Positions 1-11,131 of a stretch of DNA of 64,000 bases are shown here, piece after piece. Every line of letters begins with the position of its first letter. Position 1 is the stretch's first letter. The stretch covers positions 496,001 through 560,000 of the forward strand of contig NZ_LNTU01000001.1 in NCBI RefSeq assembly GCF_001558695.1, read 5' to 3'. Made by a program: the position numbers and the translations under genes. The notes below the pieces were generated by a model. It was not told the DNA's origin. It made no database searches and saw only the letters and a list, made by a program, of their open reading frames with translations. Origin of the DNA: Paramesorhizobium deserti (GTDB lineage Bacteria > Pseudomonadota > Alphaproteobacteria > Rhizobiales > Rhizobiaceae).

Positions 1-306
1 CTCGCTCACCTCGGTGAGCGGCATGTTGCGATGGGTAAACCCGGCATTGTTGACCATGATGTCGATGCGGCCGAAGCGATCCATCGCCGATGCGACCAGG
101 CCGTCGATATCCTCCTTGCGCGAGACATCGGCCTGCACGGCAATGGCCGTATCGCCGATCGCGCCCGCAATGCCGTTCGCCCGCTTGAGATTGATATCGG
201 CCAGAACGACTTTGGCCCCTTCCTCGGCGAAGCGCTTCGCGATGCCCGCACCGAAACCGGAGCCTGCGCCGGTGATGATGGCGACCTTGCCATTCAAACG
301 TCCCAT
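1..306 (-). CDS. SDR-family oxidoreductase, C-terminus cut by window edge
   Basis: The reverse strand encodes the first 102 residues of a short-chain dehydrogenase/reductase. The Rossmann nucleotide-binding motif TGAGSGFGAGIAKRF begins near residue 12, the acidic residue of VLADI follows the second strand, and the SDR hallmark NNAGF is near residue 91. The frame is open to base 1, so the YxxxK catalytic part lies outside the window. Substrate cannot be read from this part. The start ATG at 306 is the only sensible one, as the TGxxxGxG motif follows directly. It is divergent from zwf. Confidence 0.9.
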   Translation of the reverse strand, partial: MGRLNGKVAIITGAGSGFGAGIAKRFAEEGAKVVLADINLKRANGIAGAIGDTAIAVQADVSRKEDIDGLVASAMDRFGRIDIMVNNAGFTHRNMPLTEVSE

Positions 307-385
307 ACGTGTTTCCTTAATTTCTTGCATCCCTTGAAATCACCTCAAGTCTTCGTAACCTGCCAGATATGCTCACGGGGGCGAT

Positions 386-414
386 TTGTCATGCGTCGGA
401 GAAGGTTATTTTAT
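386..414 (+). promoter_or_regulatory. Candidate sigma-70 promoter for zwf-pgl-edd
   Basis: TTGTCA (386-391) and TTTTAT (409-414) are separated by 17 bases in the 245-bp gap between the divergent SDR gene and zwf. This fits a housekeeping promoter and would give a leader of about 130 bases. It rests on motif matching only. No clear HexR-type or other operator was recognised nearby. Confidence 0.35.
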
Positions 415-551
415 CCAATGCCCCATCCACCCGCGTCATACAGCCACGATCACCGAAATGATACTGGCGTATTTAAATCGATTAGATTATACCCCGCTCC
501 TGAGATGGAGCATCCTCGGGCTTCCCGCCCATCAATGGAAGAGACTAGCTC

Positions 552-2027
552 ATGACCAGCCAGACCATACCGGTAGCGCCCTTCGACTGCGTCGTCTTCG
601 GCGGCACCGGCGACCTTGCGGAACGCAAGCTGATCCCCGCGCTCTACCAGCGCCAGCGCGCGGGGCAGCTGAGCGATCCGACACGCATCATCGGCGCTTC
701 ACGCTCCCCCATGACCGATGAAGAATACCGGGCCTTTGCCCGCGCGGCCATCAAGGAGCACGTCAAGGCGGAGGAGATCGACAAGAAGGAGGTCGAAATC
801 TTCCTCGCGCGCCTCTCCTATGTCGCAGTGGACGTGAAGGCCGAAAGCGGCTGGGGAGCGCTGAAAAAGCTCATCGAGGAAAAGCCCGAGAAGATCCGCG
901 CCTTCTATCTGGCCGTCAGCCCCTCGCTTTTCGGCGATATCGCCAGCCATCTCGATGCCAACGGCCTGATCACGCCGGATACGCGCATCATCGTGGAGAA
1001 GCCGATCGGGCGCGACCTGAAATCGGCGATGGCGCTCAATGATATCATCGGCAAGGTCTTTCGCGAGGATCAGATCTTCCGCATCGATCATTATCTCGGC
1101 AAGGAGACGGTGCAGAACCTGATGGTGCTGCGCTTCGCCAACGCGCTTTATGAGCCCTTGTGGAACTCCGCCCATGTCGACCATGTGCAGATCACGGTGG
1201 CGGAAGCGGTCGGGCTGGAGGGCCGCGCCGGTTACTACGACAAGGCCGGCGCGCTGCGCGACATGGTCCAGAACCACATGCTTCAGCTTCTCTGCCTTGT
1301 CGCGATGGAAGCGCCGCCCTCGATGGACGCCGACAGCGTGCGCGACGAAAAACTGAAAGTCCTGCGCTCGCTGAGCCCGATCACCAGCCAGAATGTCGAG
1401 GAACTCACGGTGCGCGGCCAATACCGGGCCGGCGCTTCGGCGGGCGGCCCGGTCAAGGGCTATATCGAGGAACTGGAGGGACAGGCGAGCAATACCGAGA
1501 CCTTCGTCGCCATCAAGACGGAAATCGCCAATTGGCGCTGGGCGGGCGTCCCCTTCTACCTGCGCACGGGAAAAAGGCTTGCCACACGCGTTTCCGAGAT
1601 CGTGGTGACCTTCAAGCCGATCCCGCATTCGATCTTCGGCGAGGGTGCCGGACGCGTCATCGCCAATCAGCTCGTCATCCGCCTGCAGCCGGACGAGGGC
1701 GTCAAGCAATGGCTGATGATCAAGGATCCCGGCCCGGGCGGCATGCGCCTGCGCCACGTGCCGCTGGACATGAGCTTTGCCCAGTCCTTCCAGGAGCGCA
1801 ACCCGGATGCCTATGAGCGGCTCATCATGGACGTGGTGCGCGGCAACCAGACGCTGTTCATGCGCCGCGACGAAGTGGAAGCGGCGTGGCGCTGGATCGA
1901 CCCGATGCTCCAGGGCTGGGAGGAAACCGGCCAGCAGGCGCAGGGCTATACCGCGGGCACATGGGGGCCATCGGGGGCGATCGCGCTCATCGAGCGCGAC
2001 GGCCGCACATGGCACGACAGCCTGTGA
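552..2027 (+). CDS. zwf: Glucose-6-phosphate 1-dehydrogenase
   Basis: This 491-residue protein oxidises glucose-6-phosphate to 6-phosphogluconolactone with NAD(P), the entry to the Entner-Doudoroff and oxidative pentose phosphate routes in the cytosol. The nucleotide-binding motif [10 protein letters not shown] lies at residues 17-26 and the family signature RIDHYLGKE with the substrate-binding lysine at 167-175. Length is normal. The start ATG follows a GGAAGAGA ribosome site at a good distance. It heads an operon: pgl follows within 17 bases and edd 60 bases after that, so all three steps to KDPG are co-transcribed. KDPG aldolase (eda) is not in the window. Confidence 0.98.
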   Translation: MTSQTIPVAPFDCVVFGGTGDLAERKLIPALYQRQRAGQLSDPTRIIGASRSPMTDEEYRAFARAAIKEHVKAEEIDKKEVEIFLARLSYVAVDVKAESGWGALKKLIEEKPEKIRAFYLAVSPSLFGDIASHLDANGLITPDTRIIVEKPIGRDLKSAMALNDIIGKVFREDQIFRIDHYLGKETVQNLMVLRFANALYEPLWNSAHVDHVQITVAEAVGLEGRAGYYDKAGALRDMVQNHMLQLLCLVAMEAPPSMDADSVRDEKLKVLRSLSPITSQNVEELTVRGQYRAGASAGGPVKGYIEELEGQASNTETFVAIKTEIANWRWAGVPFYLRTGKRLATRVSEIVVTFKPIPHSIFGEGAGRVIANQLVIRLQPDEGVKQWLMIKDPGPGGMRLRHVPLDMSFAQSFQERNPDAYERLIMDVVRGNQTLFMRRDEVEAAWRWIDPMLQGWEETGQQAQGYTAGTWGPSGAIALIERDGRTWHDSL

Positions 2028-2044
2028 GCATGGACAAGGTGACG

Positions 2045-2740
2045 ATGGCGATTGAATGGCATGACTTCGCGAGCGGCGCCGATCTGGCGGCTGCACTCGC
2101 CTCGCAGATTGCGGCGCGGCTGTCGGAAGCCGTTCGCGCGAACGGACAGGCGGTGCTCGCCGTTTCCGGCGGCACGACGCCGGTCCAGCTGTTCGAGGCC
2201 CTGTCGCAGCACGATGTCGACTGGGCTTGCGTGACGGTGACGCTGGTGGACGAACGTTTCGTACCGCCCGAAAACGGCCGCTCCAACGAGCGGCTGGTCC
2301 ATACGCATCTGTTGAAGGACAATGCCGGCAAGGCGAAATTCATCGGCCTCTACAATCCGGCGCTGGTAGCCGAAACGGCCGCGATTGCGGCGGCGAACCG
2401 CATCGACGCGCTTCCCCGGCCGTTCGACGTCGTCATTCTCGGCATGGGAACGGATGGGCACACGGCATCGTTCTTTCCCGACGGGGACCGGCTCGATCAG
2501 GCGATCGACGCGCAAGGCAAGGCGCTGGTCCTGCCGATGCTGGCCGAAGGCGCCGGCGAACCGCGCCTGACGCTGACACTGCCGGTGATCGCGGAAGCCC
2601 GTTTCATCGTCCTGCACATCGAGGGCGAAGCCAAACGGGAAGTGCTCGCCCGCGCCCTGGAAGGGGGAGAGGAAACGGAAATGCCGATCCGCGCCGTCTT
2701 CAACCATGCACAGACGCCCGTGCATGTGTTCCGGGCTTGA
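2045..2740 (+). CDS. pgl: 6-phosphogluconolactonase
   Basis: The product (231 residues) hydrolyses 6-phosphogluconolactone to 6-phosphogluconate. It belongs to the NagB/DevB-like sugar isomerase fold: SGGTTP at residues 41-46 binds phosphate and GMGTDGHTASFFP at about 133-145 is the family signature. Start choice: ATG 2045 has AGGTGA placed two bases before it, an ideal register with the anti-Shine-Dalgarno; ATG 2030 (five residues longer, two bases after the zwf stop) is the alternative. It is the middle gene of zwf-pgl-edd. Confidence 0.95.
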   Translation: MAIEWHDFASGADLAAALASQIAARLSEAVRANGQAVLAVSGGTTPVQLFEALSQHDVDWACVTVTLVDERFVPPENGRSNERLVHTHLLKDNAGKAKFIGLYNPALVAETAAIAAANRIDALPRPFDVVILGMGTDGHTASFFPDGDRLDQAIDAQGKALVLPMLAEGAGEPRLTLTLPVIAEARFIVLHIEGEAKREVLARALEGGEETEMPIRAVFNHAQTPVHVFRA

Positions 2741-2749
2741 TGATGCGCC

Positions 2750-2772
2750 ACCTTCCCTTGATGGGGGAAGGT
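2750..2772 (+). other. Hairpin between pgl and edd
   Basis: ACCTTCCC and GGGAAGGT form a perfect 8-bp stem with a 7-base loop in the 60-bp gap between pgl and edd. No U-run follows, so it is unlikely to be a full terminator. It may tune mRNA stability or partial readthrough inside the operon. Confidence 0.5.
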
Positions 2773-2800
2773 AAGAAGCGAACCGCTCTTGGAGAGTACA

Positions 2801-4615
<1,815 letters not shown>

Positions 4616-4626
4616 GGGCCTTCCGT

Positions 4627-4761
4627 CGTCATCCTCGGGCTTGTCCCGAGGATCTGCCGTAAGAAAATAAGTGAGAGCCGGCAGAGACTTGTCCCTGCGG
4701 CACCAGTGAAAAGATCAGCCTCTACCGGCAGTAGATTCTCGGGACAAGCCCGAGAATGACG
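4627..4761. repeat. Mosaic palindromic intergenic element (RIME/MITE-like)
   Basis: The 157-bp gap between the convergent edd and folD genes is filled by an element with near-identical inverted ends. The left end carries ATCCTCGGG-CTTG-TCCCGAGGAT (4631-4653) and the right end ATTCTCGGG-ACAAG-CCCGAGAAT (4735-4757); each is itself a hairpin, and the two ends are reverse complements of each other over about 29 bases with two mismatches. An inner imperfect stem (GCCGGCAGAG with CTCTACCGGC) connects them. Such GTCATCCTCGGG palindromes are very common in Hyphomicrobiales intergenic regions. It may also end transcription for both genes. Confidence 0.8.
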
Positions 4762-4772
4762 GGGAAGAGGGC

Positions 4773-5672
4773 CTAAAACCTCGGCGCTGCCTTCCCCGCG
4801 GCTCGATAGGCTGATTTGGCGGTGTTGGCCATCAGCATGGCGATGGTCATCGGGCCGACGCCGCCTGGAACCGGCGTTATCGCCCCGGCAACCTTCTCGG
4901 CCTCGGCATAATCCACATCGCCGACGAGGCGCGTCTTGCCCTCGCCCTTCTCGGGCGCCGCGATGCGGTTGATGCCGACATCGATGACCGTCGCGCCCGG
5001 CTTCACCCAATCGCCCTTGACCATCTGCGTGCGTCCGACGGCGGCCACCAGAATATCAGCGGTGCGGCAGAGGATGGGGAGATCCTTGGTGCGGCTGTGA
5101 GCAATGGTCACCGTCGCATTGGCATTCAGCAGCAATTGCGCCATCGGCTTGCCAAAGAGGTTCGAGCGGCCGATGACCACTGCGTTCAGGCCCGAGAGAT
5201 CTTCGCCATGGATGCGGCGGACAAACACCATGGCGCCTGCCGGGGTGCAGGACACCAGACCCGTCTCCAGATCGCCCGTGGCGAGCTTGCCGGCATTAAC
5301 CACATGGAGGCCGTCGACATCCTTTTGCGGCAAGATCGACTGGATGACCGGTTCGGATTTCAGATGCTTCGGCAGCGGCAACTGGACAAGAATGCCGTGA
5401 ATCGAGGGGTCTTCATTCAGCGAAGCGACGAGCGCCTCCAGCTCTTCCTGCGTCGTCTCGGCGGGCAAGGTGTGCTGAACGGATTTGAACCCGCATTCCT
5501 TCGCCATCCGGCTTTTGGAATTGACATAGACATGACTGGCCGGATCGTCGCCGACGATGATCACGGCGAGGCCGGGAGTGACGCCCGTTTCGGCGACGAG
5601 CTTCGACGTCGCCTGCTTCACCTGGCTTACAACGTCCCCGGCAACAAGCTTGCCGTCAATCACCTGCGTCAT
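4773..5672 (-). CDS. folD: Methylenetetrahydrofolate dehydrogenase / methenyl-THF cyclohydrolase
   Basis: This bifunctional cytosolic enzyme of one-carbon metabolism (299 residues) interconverts 5,10-methylene-THF and 10-formyl-THF with [17 protein letters not shown] near residue 50 contains the catalytic lysine, the [10 protein letters not shown] segment near 170 binds the dinucleotide, and PGGVGPMT near the C-terminus is the second family signature. The start ATG is preceded by GGGAG at six bases. It is convergent with edd across a palindromic repeat and stands alone. Confidence 0.98.
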   Translation of the reverse strand: MTQVIDGKLVAGDVVSQVKQATSKLVAETGVTPGLAVIIVGDDPASHVYVNSKSRMAKECGFKSVQHTLPAETTQEELEALVASLNEDPSIHGILVQLPLPKHLKSEPVIQSILPQKDVDGLHVVNAGKLATGDLETGLVSCTPAGAMVFVRRIHGEDLSGLNAVVIGRSNLFGKPMAQLLLNANATVTIAHSRTKDLPILCRTADILVAAVGRTQMVKGDWVKPGATVIDVGINRIAAPEKGEGKTRLVGDVDYAEAEKVAGAITPVPGGVGPMTIAMLMANTAKSAYRAAGKAAPRF

Positions 5673-5769
5673 TCAGAGCTCCCGTGGTTGGCCGTCATCA
5701 TGCAGCGCATAACGGGGTGACGCCTGCATGACAATAACCAAAAGCGACTTCCAGGATTAAAGAAGCGCC

Positions 5770-7956
5770 TCAGCGGCGATAACGCGCCATGGCGTGACGG
5801 ATATCCGCGATTGCCTCGCGGATTTCGTCGATTTCGCTGCGCCGCTGATGCGGGAACGGTATCAGCCGGTCTTCGTCCGGGGTGGCGATGTCTTCCGAGA
5901 CATCATAGGCGTTAGGCACCTCCGTCTCGTCTTCGGCGCGGCCTTCTCGGGCCCGCCGCACCGCCGCCGCAAGGCGGGTTTCTCCCTGTTCGGATTGCAT
6001 TTCGCGCTCCGGCGCTGACGAACGGCGTGGTGTGTTGCCGCCGCCCATCGGCGCGGGCGGCTGTGGATCGAAATCGGGACGTCGGGATGCGGGGGCGTAG
6101 ACCGGCGCGGCCGGGGTGCCGACAAGGCTCGCATAGATGCCGCGCATGACGGCGATGCCAAGACCGGCGAAAAGGCCGAGCAGCAAACCCGCCAGCACGA
6201 TGTTGCGGCGCGACGGACCGGCCGATTCCAGCGCCGGGCGCGCCGCCGAAATCACGCGGACATTGGCCGTATTGATGCCCTCCTGCTCGCCGGTTTCGCG
6301 CGTGCGCAACAGAAAGGCCTCATAGACCGAGCGCTTGGCGCTCGCCTCGCGCTCCAGCTCCCGCAGCTTGACCAGCTCCTCATTGTTGCCGGCGTGCTGG
6401 ACCTTCAACTGCGCCAGGCGCGCCGCCAGATCCTGCTCCTGCTGCACGGAACGCCTGAGATCGACCTGGATCGAAGTGCGGATGCGGTTGAGCTCCGCCT
6501 CGATTTCGCGACGTAGACCCTCGGCCTCAGACTGGAGCTGGATCAACTGCGGGTGGCGGGGGCCCAGCTTGGTCGCCAGCCCATCCGCCTGCTGCCTGGC
6601 GGCGGCGTATTGCGAGCGCAGCGCGGTGATGGCGCCGGAGCGCAGCCCTTCGGGCAGACCGCTGGTGAAAAGGCTTTCCGCCGTCATGCCCTTGAGAGAT
6701 TCCGCACGGGCGTTCAGCCGGATCGTCTCGGCGCGCGCGGCGCTCAGCTGGTTGTTGAGGTTGGCGATATCGTCATCGGTGATGAGCTTTCCCTCGATGT
6801 TGACCAGATCATGATCAGCCTTGAACTTCGCCACCGCGCTTTCGGCTTTCTCGACGCCGGCCCGCAGATCGGCAAGACGGGCGGACAAGGTATCAGTGGT
6901 GCGCTTGGCCGCATCGGACTGGATCGAGCCCAGCTGCTGCTGGAAGACATCGCCGATCGTATTGGCGATATAGGCCGACTTTTCCGGATCGCGCGTCTTT
7001 ACCGAGATCGAGAAGATGAAGCTCTTGGCATCGCGGGAAATGGTCAGGCTCTTGCGGAGATTGTTGAGGACCCTGGTTTCAAGCGTCGTCGCGTCTTCCG
7101 TACCATCACCCGATACCACGTTTCTGATCGAGGCGAAGAAGCCCGCGATGCCGCTGGGCTTCAGCGTGCCGTTGAATTCGGGATCCTGGAGAAGTCCCGC
7201 GCGATCGATGACTTTGGTCAGCACGCTACTGGAATCGACAAGGCGCGCCTGACTTTCGGCAATGGCAAGCGAAGCATCGGTCGGCAGCTGGCCCGGCGTC
7301 AGATCGCTCTGGACCACCTTGATGTCGCGGGGATCGACCAGAATATCGGCAGTCGACACATATGTCTTGGAAACCGAGAGCGCATAGGCGACGCCCAGCG
7401 CCAAGCCAAGAACCGTCGTCGCCAGAATGAGGTTTCTGGAGCGGCGAACAGAACCGAAGACCGCGCGCGGATCGACGAGCGGCTTCCATTCCTCGTCACG
7501 GTATTCGCCGTCCGGAACTCGATCGTTACCGGCGGGTTCGGCATGGCTGTAACCGGCAGGCGTTTCCTCGGCATGATATGCGGCTGTTGCGGGCGGTGGT
7601 GGCGGTGGCGGAGGATTGTCCTCGCCCGACTGGAGCCTTGCGCGCAATTCGGCCTCGACGGCGGCCATCTCCTCGCGGATGCGCGCTTCCTGATCGCTTC
7701 GGGCGGTATCCGCGTTGCGGAGGGTGTCTTCCAGAACAGGCGGCTCGGGTTCGGGTTCGGTCTCGGCAATGTGGCGCTCGCGTTCCGCCATGCGCCTTGC
7801 ATGGGCGAGGCGATGACGCTCTGCCTCGTCATCCCAGAGTGTATGGGCGACAGGCGGACGACGGCCTTCCCTCGGTCCTTCCGGATCGGGCTTGCCTGCA
7901 AACGACAGAAGCGGCCGCGCTGCCCGCTTCTTATGTTCGTCTTCCGGACCGTTCAT
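5770..7956 (-). CDS. Wzz/GumC-type polysaccharide chain-length protein, no kinase domain
   Basis: This 728-residue inner-membrane protein is a polysaccharide co-polymerase controlling chain length or export of a Wzy-dependent polymer. It has a long charged cytosolic N-terminus with a proline run near residue 115-122, a first membrane segment at about 172-193, a large periplasmic Wzz plus coiled-coil/GNVR region (LGPRHPQLIQLQSE is the typical block), and a second membrane segment at about 585-605. A roughly 120-residue polar tail follows. The BY-type tyrosine kinase domain found in many ExoP/GumC relatives is absent, and no separate kinase or Wza-like gene is in the window. It is divergent from the flippase gene. 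Confidence 0.88.
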   Translation of the reverse strand: MNGPEDEHKKRAARPLLSFAGKPDPEGPREGRRPPVAHTLWDDEAERHRLAHARRMAERERHIAETEPEPEPPVLEDTLRNADTARSDQEARIREEMAAVEAELRARLQSGEDNPPPPPPPPATAAYHAEETPAGYSHAEPAGNDRVPDGEYRDEEWKPLVDPRAVFGSVRRSRNLILATTVLGLALGVAYALSVSKTYVSTADILVDPRDIKVVQSDLTPGQLPTDASLAIAESQARLVDSSSVLTKVIDRAGLLQDPEFNGTLKPSGIAGFFASIRNVVSGDGTEDATTLETRVLNNLRKSLTISRDAKSFIFSISVKTRDPEKSAYIANTIGDVFQQQLGSIQSDAAKRTTDTLSARLADLRAGVEKAESAVAKFKADHDLVNIEGKLITDDDIANLNNQLSAARAETIRLNARAESLKGMTAESLFTSGLPEGLRSGAITALRSQYAAARQQADGLATKLGPRHPQLIQLQSEAEGLRREIEAELNRIRTSIQVDLRRSVQQEQDLAARLAQLKVQHAGNNEELVKLRELEREASAKRSVYEAFLLRTRETGEQEGINTANVRVISAARPALESAGPSRRNIVLAGLLLGLFAGLGIAVMRGIYASLVGTPAAPVYAPASRRPDFDPQPPAPMGGGNTPRRSSAPEREMQSEQGETRLAAAVRRAREGRAEDETEVPNAYDVSEDIATPDEDRLIPFPHQRRSEIDEIREAIADIRHAMARYRR

Positions 7957-8183
7957 CCGCTATTGCCCATCCTCGAAACGCAACGCCGCCTTTGGTTAAG
8001 CCAAACTAAATTTGCATGGAAAAGAAATCGTTAAAAAATACGGCGGATAAGGATTATTCCTGCGGCCTTGGCCGGACACGCCGCTCTTGACTTTGCGGGT
8101 CCATACAGGGTGTTAAACTTTTGTCGCTAGATTGAGCGGCGGTCATTCTCTGCGAGAAGCGGGGCCAGCAGCGGGACGTCTCC

Positions 8184-9434
8184 TTGATCTTAAGCCAGTT
8201 GAAACAGCAAGCCGGTCTCATCCGCGACTATTTCTCTGTCATCAGCGGATCGGCGGGGCGGGTCATCGTCTCGCTTGCCTATTTCGTGGCGCTCGCCAAC
8301 ACGCTCTCCATCGCCGATTTCGGCGTTTTCGCGACCGCCTCCGCCACCGGCGTTGTTCTCTCGCGGCTCGTATCGTTCGGCTTCGTATCGCCGCTCTACC
8401 GCATCGCCACCGTCAAGCCGCAGCTGATCGGCGCCTATACAGGCGGCTATCTCGCGGCTATCGCGCTCTCCCTGCCCTTCCTCGCCATCGCGGCATGGGC
8501 GGTGCATGCAATCTTCTTCGGCCGCGATGTGACTTTCAGCGTCTTTGCGCTGATCATCGTGGCGGAAGCGCTCTTCTGGCGCTCGGCCGAGGTCATCATC
8601 ATCGTCAATAACGGCCTCAACCGTTTCGGCAAGGCGGCTGTTCTCGTCATCTTCGGCACGGTGACGCGGGCGGTGGCGGCCGTCCTCTTCGCCTTTTCGG
8701 CGCATAGTGACCTCGCCCACTGGGCATGGTGGTATCTCGCCGCCAACGGCGTCTCGCTGCTCGTCGCGCTGTGGTTCTACCCGCGCGTGCGGCTGCGCTT
8801 CGTGCCGGCGCTCTACAAGCGCCGCATCGCCGATGCGCTGGCTGTGGCCGGCGCCGAAATCCTGTTCTATGTCCAGATGGAGCTCGACAAGCTTCTGGTG
8901 CTCTCGATCGGCGGACCACGCATCGCCGGCATCTACGCCATCCTGATGCGGCTCGTCGACCTGACCGCCCTGCCGATCCGCTCGTTCAACATGATGCTCG
9001 TGCAGAAGCTGATGCGCACGCCCGACATGCTGCGCTCGCTGAAGATAAAGGCCGGGCTTGAGGGCGGCGTGTTCCTCGTCTCGACCGCCGCCCTCGCCGG
9101 CCTGGCGCTGTTCCTCTATTTCTTTCCGCATGCACTCGGCTCGAATGTCGCCGGCGTCGTGGCGCTCCTGCCGCTGGTCATTCTCGTGCCCGGTTTCCGC
9201 AACCTCGTCGAATATCAGGCGGAGCTGCTCTATGCGCGCGGCCAATCCGGCCTGCGCACGCTGAACCTTGCTATCCTGGCGGGCGCGAAGGCGCTGCTCG
9301 TCTGGCCCCTCTTCACCCATTTCGGCGCCGACGATGCCTGGGTTGTCTGGCTGAACGCGGTCTTCGCGGCGCTCTATCTTCTGTCACTGGTGCTGACTTA
9401 TCGCGGCCTGCGGCTGCCGGCAAAACGTGTTTAG
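8184..9434 (+). CDS. Wzx-like polysaccharide flippase
   Basis: The product (416 residues) is an almost wholly hydrophobic protein with about a dozen membrane segments, of the oligosaccharide flippase (MOP) superfamily that moves lipid-linked repeat units across the inner membrane. The N-terminal FVALANTLSIADFGVFATA block is typical of Wzx proteins. The start is a TTG at 8184; no ATG or GTG occurs early in the frame. It opens the rightward part of the polysaccharide locus and is divergent from the wzz-like gene, with convergent glycosyltransferase genes ending directly beside its stop. Confidence 0.85.
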   Translation: MILSQLKQQAGLIRDYFSVISGSAGRVIVSLAYFVALANTLSIADFGVFATASATGVVLSRLVSFGFVSPLYRIATVKPQLIGAYTGGYLAAIALSLPFLAIAAWAVHAIFFGRDVTFSVFALIIVAEALFWRSAEVIIIVNNGLNRFGKAAVLVIFGTVTRAVAAVLFAFSAHSDLAHWAWWYLAANGVSLLVALWFYPRVRLRFVPALYKRRIADALAVAGAEILFYVQMELDKLLVLSIGGPRIAGIYAILMRLVDLTALPIRSFNMMLVQKLMRTPDMLRSLKIKAGLEGGVFLVSTAALAGLALFLYFFPHALGSNVAGVVALLPLVILVPGFRNLVEYQAELLYARGQSGLRTLNLAILAGAKALLVWPLFTHFGADDAWVVWLNAVFAALYLLSLVLTYRGLRLPAKRV

Positions 9435-10298
9435 TTAGCAGCCGATCAGCCTGCGGATGTGATCCGTATCGACGCCGATGAAGGACTGCATTCCGATCGC
9501 CACCTGCTCCGGCTTCATCTCGGCCACGAAAGCGCGGAATTCCTCATCGGTCGGCGCCGGCGCGAACCAAAAGACCCGGCACAGATCCTTGCCATCGTGG
9601 AAATGGCCCCTGCCATCCAGTATCTCGTCGGCATAGCGGCCATAGATCATGCATTCGGAGAAGCGCCTGACACGGCCCATCACCTCGACCCAATGGCTAT
9701 GATGGACAGCCTCGATGCGCTTGCACATGGAGATAAGCGCATCGCGCCGCCAGGCGATCAGCGTGCCGATATAGTCATGCGGCGATTTCCGCGCGGGATC
9801 GATGCCGAGCAACGCCCCCGCATTGGCCGACCACATCAGCTGATCGCCCGGTACAGGCCGCAACAGCGCATCCTCATGGCGCAGCAGCCTCAGGTCTTCG
9901 CCCCGCCAGAGCGTTCCAACATCGAAGGAGCGAAGAAAGGCCACATCGGAATCGGCATAGAAGATTGCATCGTCATCGATATGGGCGGCAAGCGCGATGC
10001 GCCGCATCTGCTGCACATGCCAGCCCCGCAAGGGGAGGATACGTGGCGAAAACCAGATGCGGCGCCTGCCGCGGGTCAAAGGATCCGGCCACGCCTTCAG
10101 CCATGCGGGCAGAAGATCGCGCTCGTCCACGACCACGCGATGCGCATTTTCCAGCTGCCGGAAAAGACCGACATCGCCACTTTCAACGAGGAGATAGTGC
10201 TTGGTGAAGCCTGTGACATGAGCATCGAGCGTCTCGCAGAGCAGCTTGCAGCGCTCGAAATCACCGGCATAGCTCGCGGTGGCAATGGCGGTCTTCAT
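9435..10298 (-). CDS. Glycosyltransferase-like protein (DUF6492-type)
   Basis: This 287-residue soluble protein resembles the DUF6492 group of putative sugar transferases found in rhizobial polysaccharide loci. The N-terminus MKTAIATASYAGDFERC looks like a GT-A opening strand, and IFYADSDVAFL near residue 115 contains a DSD motif suited to metal and nucleotide-sugar binding. Its start overlaps the stop of the upstream WecG-like gene in an ATGA, showing translational coupling in a three-gene minus-strand operon (GT4, WecG-like, this gene). Donor and acceptor are unknown. Confidence 0.7.
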   Translation of the reverse strand: MKTAIATASYAGDFERCKLLCETLDAHVTGFTKHYLLVESGDVGLFRQLENAHRVVVDERDLLPAWLKAWPDPLTRGRRRIWFSPRILPLRGWHVQQMRRIALAAHIDDDAIFYADSDVAFLRSFDVGTLWRGEDLRLLRHEDALLRPVPGDQLMWSANAGALLGIDPARKSPHDYIGTLIAWRRDALISMCKRIEAVHHSHWVEVMGRVRRFSECMIYGRYADEILDGRGHFHDGKDLCRVFWFAPAPTDEEFRAFVAEMKPEQVAIGMQSFIGVDTDHIRRLIGC

Positions 10299-11131
10299 GC
10301 TTCGCCGTCAATATTGGAATTGGTGGACGTAGTGGTTCGCCTGGATATCCGCGCCCAGACGAGGCGGGTGACAAACAGGAAATTGCCGATGATATAGCGG
10401 CGCCAGAGACGGCCCGGCTCCTGCCAGAGGCGATAAAGCCACTCAACGCGCAACTTCCGTATCCAGAGAGGCGCACGCGGGACGGTGCCGGTCTGAAGAT
10501 CGAACAGAGCGCCAACGGCGAAGGCGGCCGTGCAGTGATGCTTCGTCAGCTTGTCGGCGATAAAGAGCTCCTGGCGCGGCACGCCCATGGCAACCAGCAG
10601 GATATCCGGATGAAAATCAGCGAGCTTCTTCAGGATACCCTCCTCCTGTTCAGGCACAAAGTAACCGTCGGAGATCATCCTGACCTCGTGCTGCGGCGCG
10701 AGGCCCGCAAAAAAGGTGACTGCCTTCTCCGTCACCTCAGGCCGGGCGCCGAGAAGGCCGATGCGCAGCGGCGTCTTGATATGCCTGATGAGGGCGGGCG
10801 TGAAATCGGTGCCGTTGAGATTGGCCGGAAATTTCTTGCCGTGCCAGAGGGAGGCAGCCAGATCGACGCCCAGCCCGTCGGGCAGGACGAGAAAATCGTT
10901 CAGCGCGGCGCGATAGCGCGGCGTCTGCCAGGCGATATTGGCGCAATGCGCGTTGAGCCAGGCGACGCGCAGAAATTCGCCTCGTTTGATGCGGCCGGCA
11001 ACGAGATCAAGCGCTTCCTGCCAGCCGAGCGCGGCAACGGGAATGCCGAGCACGTCATACGCCGGCGCCAATCCGGGCGTCATGCGGCGGCTCGATCCGC
11101 CGGCAACAGGCTTCCTTTTATCCGGCGTCAT
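10295..11131 (-). CDS. WecG/TagA/CpsF family glycosyltransferase
   Basis: The product (278 residues) belongs to GT26, the family of N-acetylmannosaminuronic acid/ManNAc transferases that add the second sugar to an undecaprenyl-linked intermediate. The family blocks RVAWLNAHCANI, LPDGLGVDLAASLW, NGTDFTPALI, LLGARPEV and LVAMGVPRQELFI appear in the usual order. The start ATG at 11131 overlaps the stop of the GT4 gene as ATGA, which fixes the start over a longer frame that begins with arginine-rich non-native sequence. It most likely acts early in repeat-unit assembly on the cytosolic face. Confidence 0.9.
   Translation of the reverse strand: MTPDKRKPVAGGSSRRMTPGLAPAYDVLGIPVAALGWQEALDLVAGRIKRGEFLRVAWLNAHCANIAWQTPRYRAALNDFLVLPDGLGVDLAASLWHGKKFPANLNGTDFTPALIRHIKTPLRIGLLGARPEVTEKAVTFFAGLAPQHEVRMISDGYFVPEQEEGILKKLADFHPDILLVAMGVPRQELFIADKLTKHHCTAAFAVGALFDLQTGTVPRAPLWIRKLRVEWLYRLWQEPGRLWRRYIIGNFLFVTRLVWARISRRTTTSTNSNIDGEA

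Noticed and set aside
699-2096. 465-residue open frame antisense to zwf, and similar long antisense frames over other genes
   Set aside because: These are GC-skew shadows of the coding strand; sense genes with clear motifs occupy the same bases.
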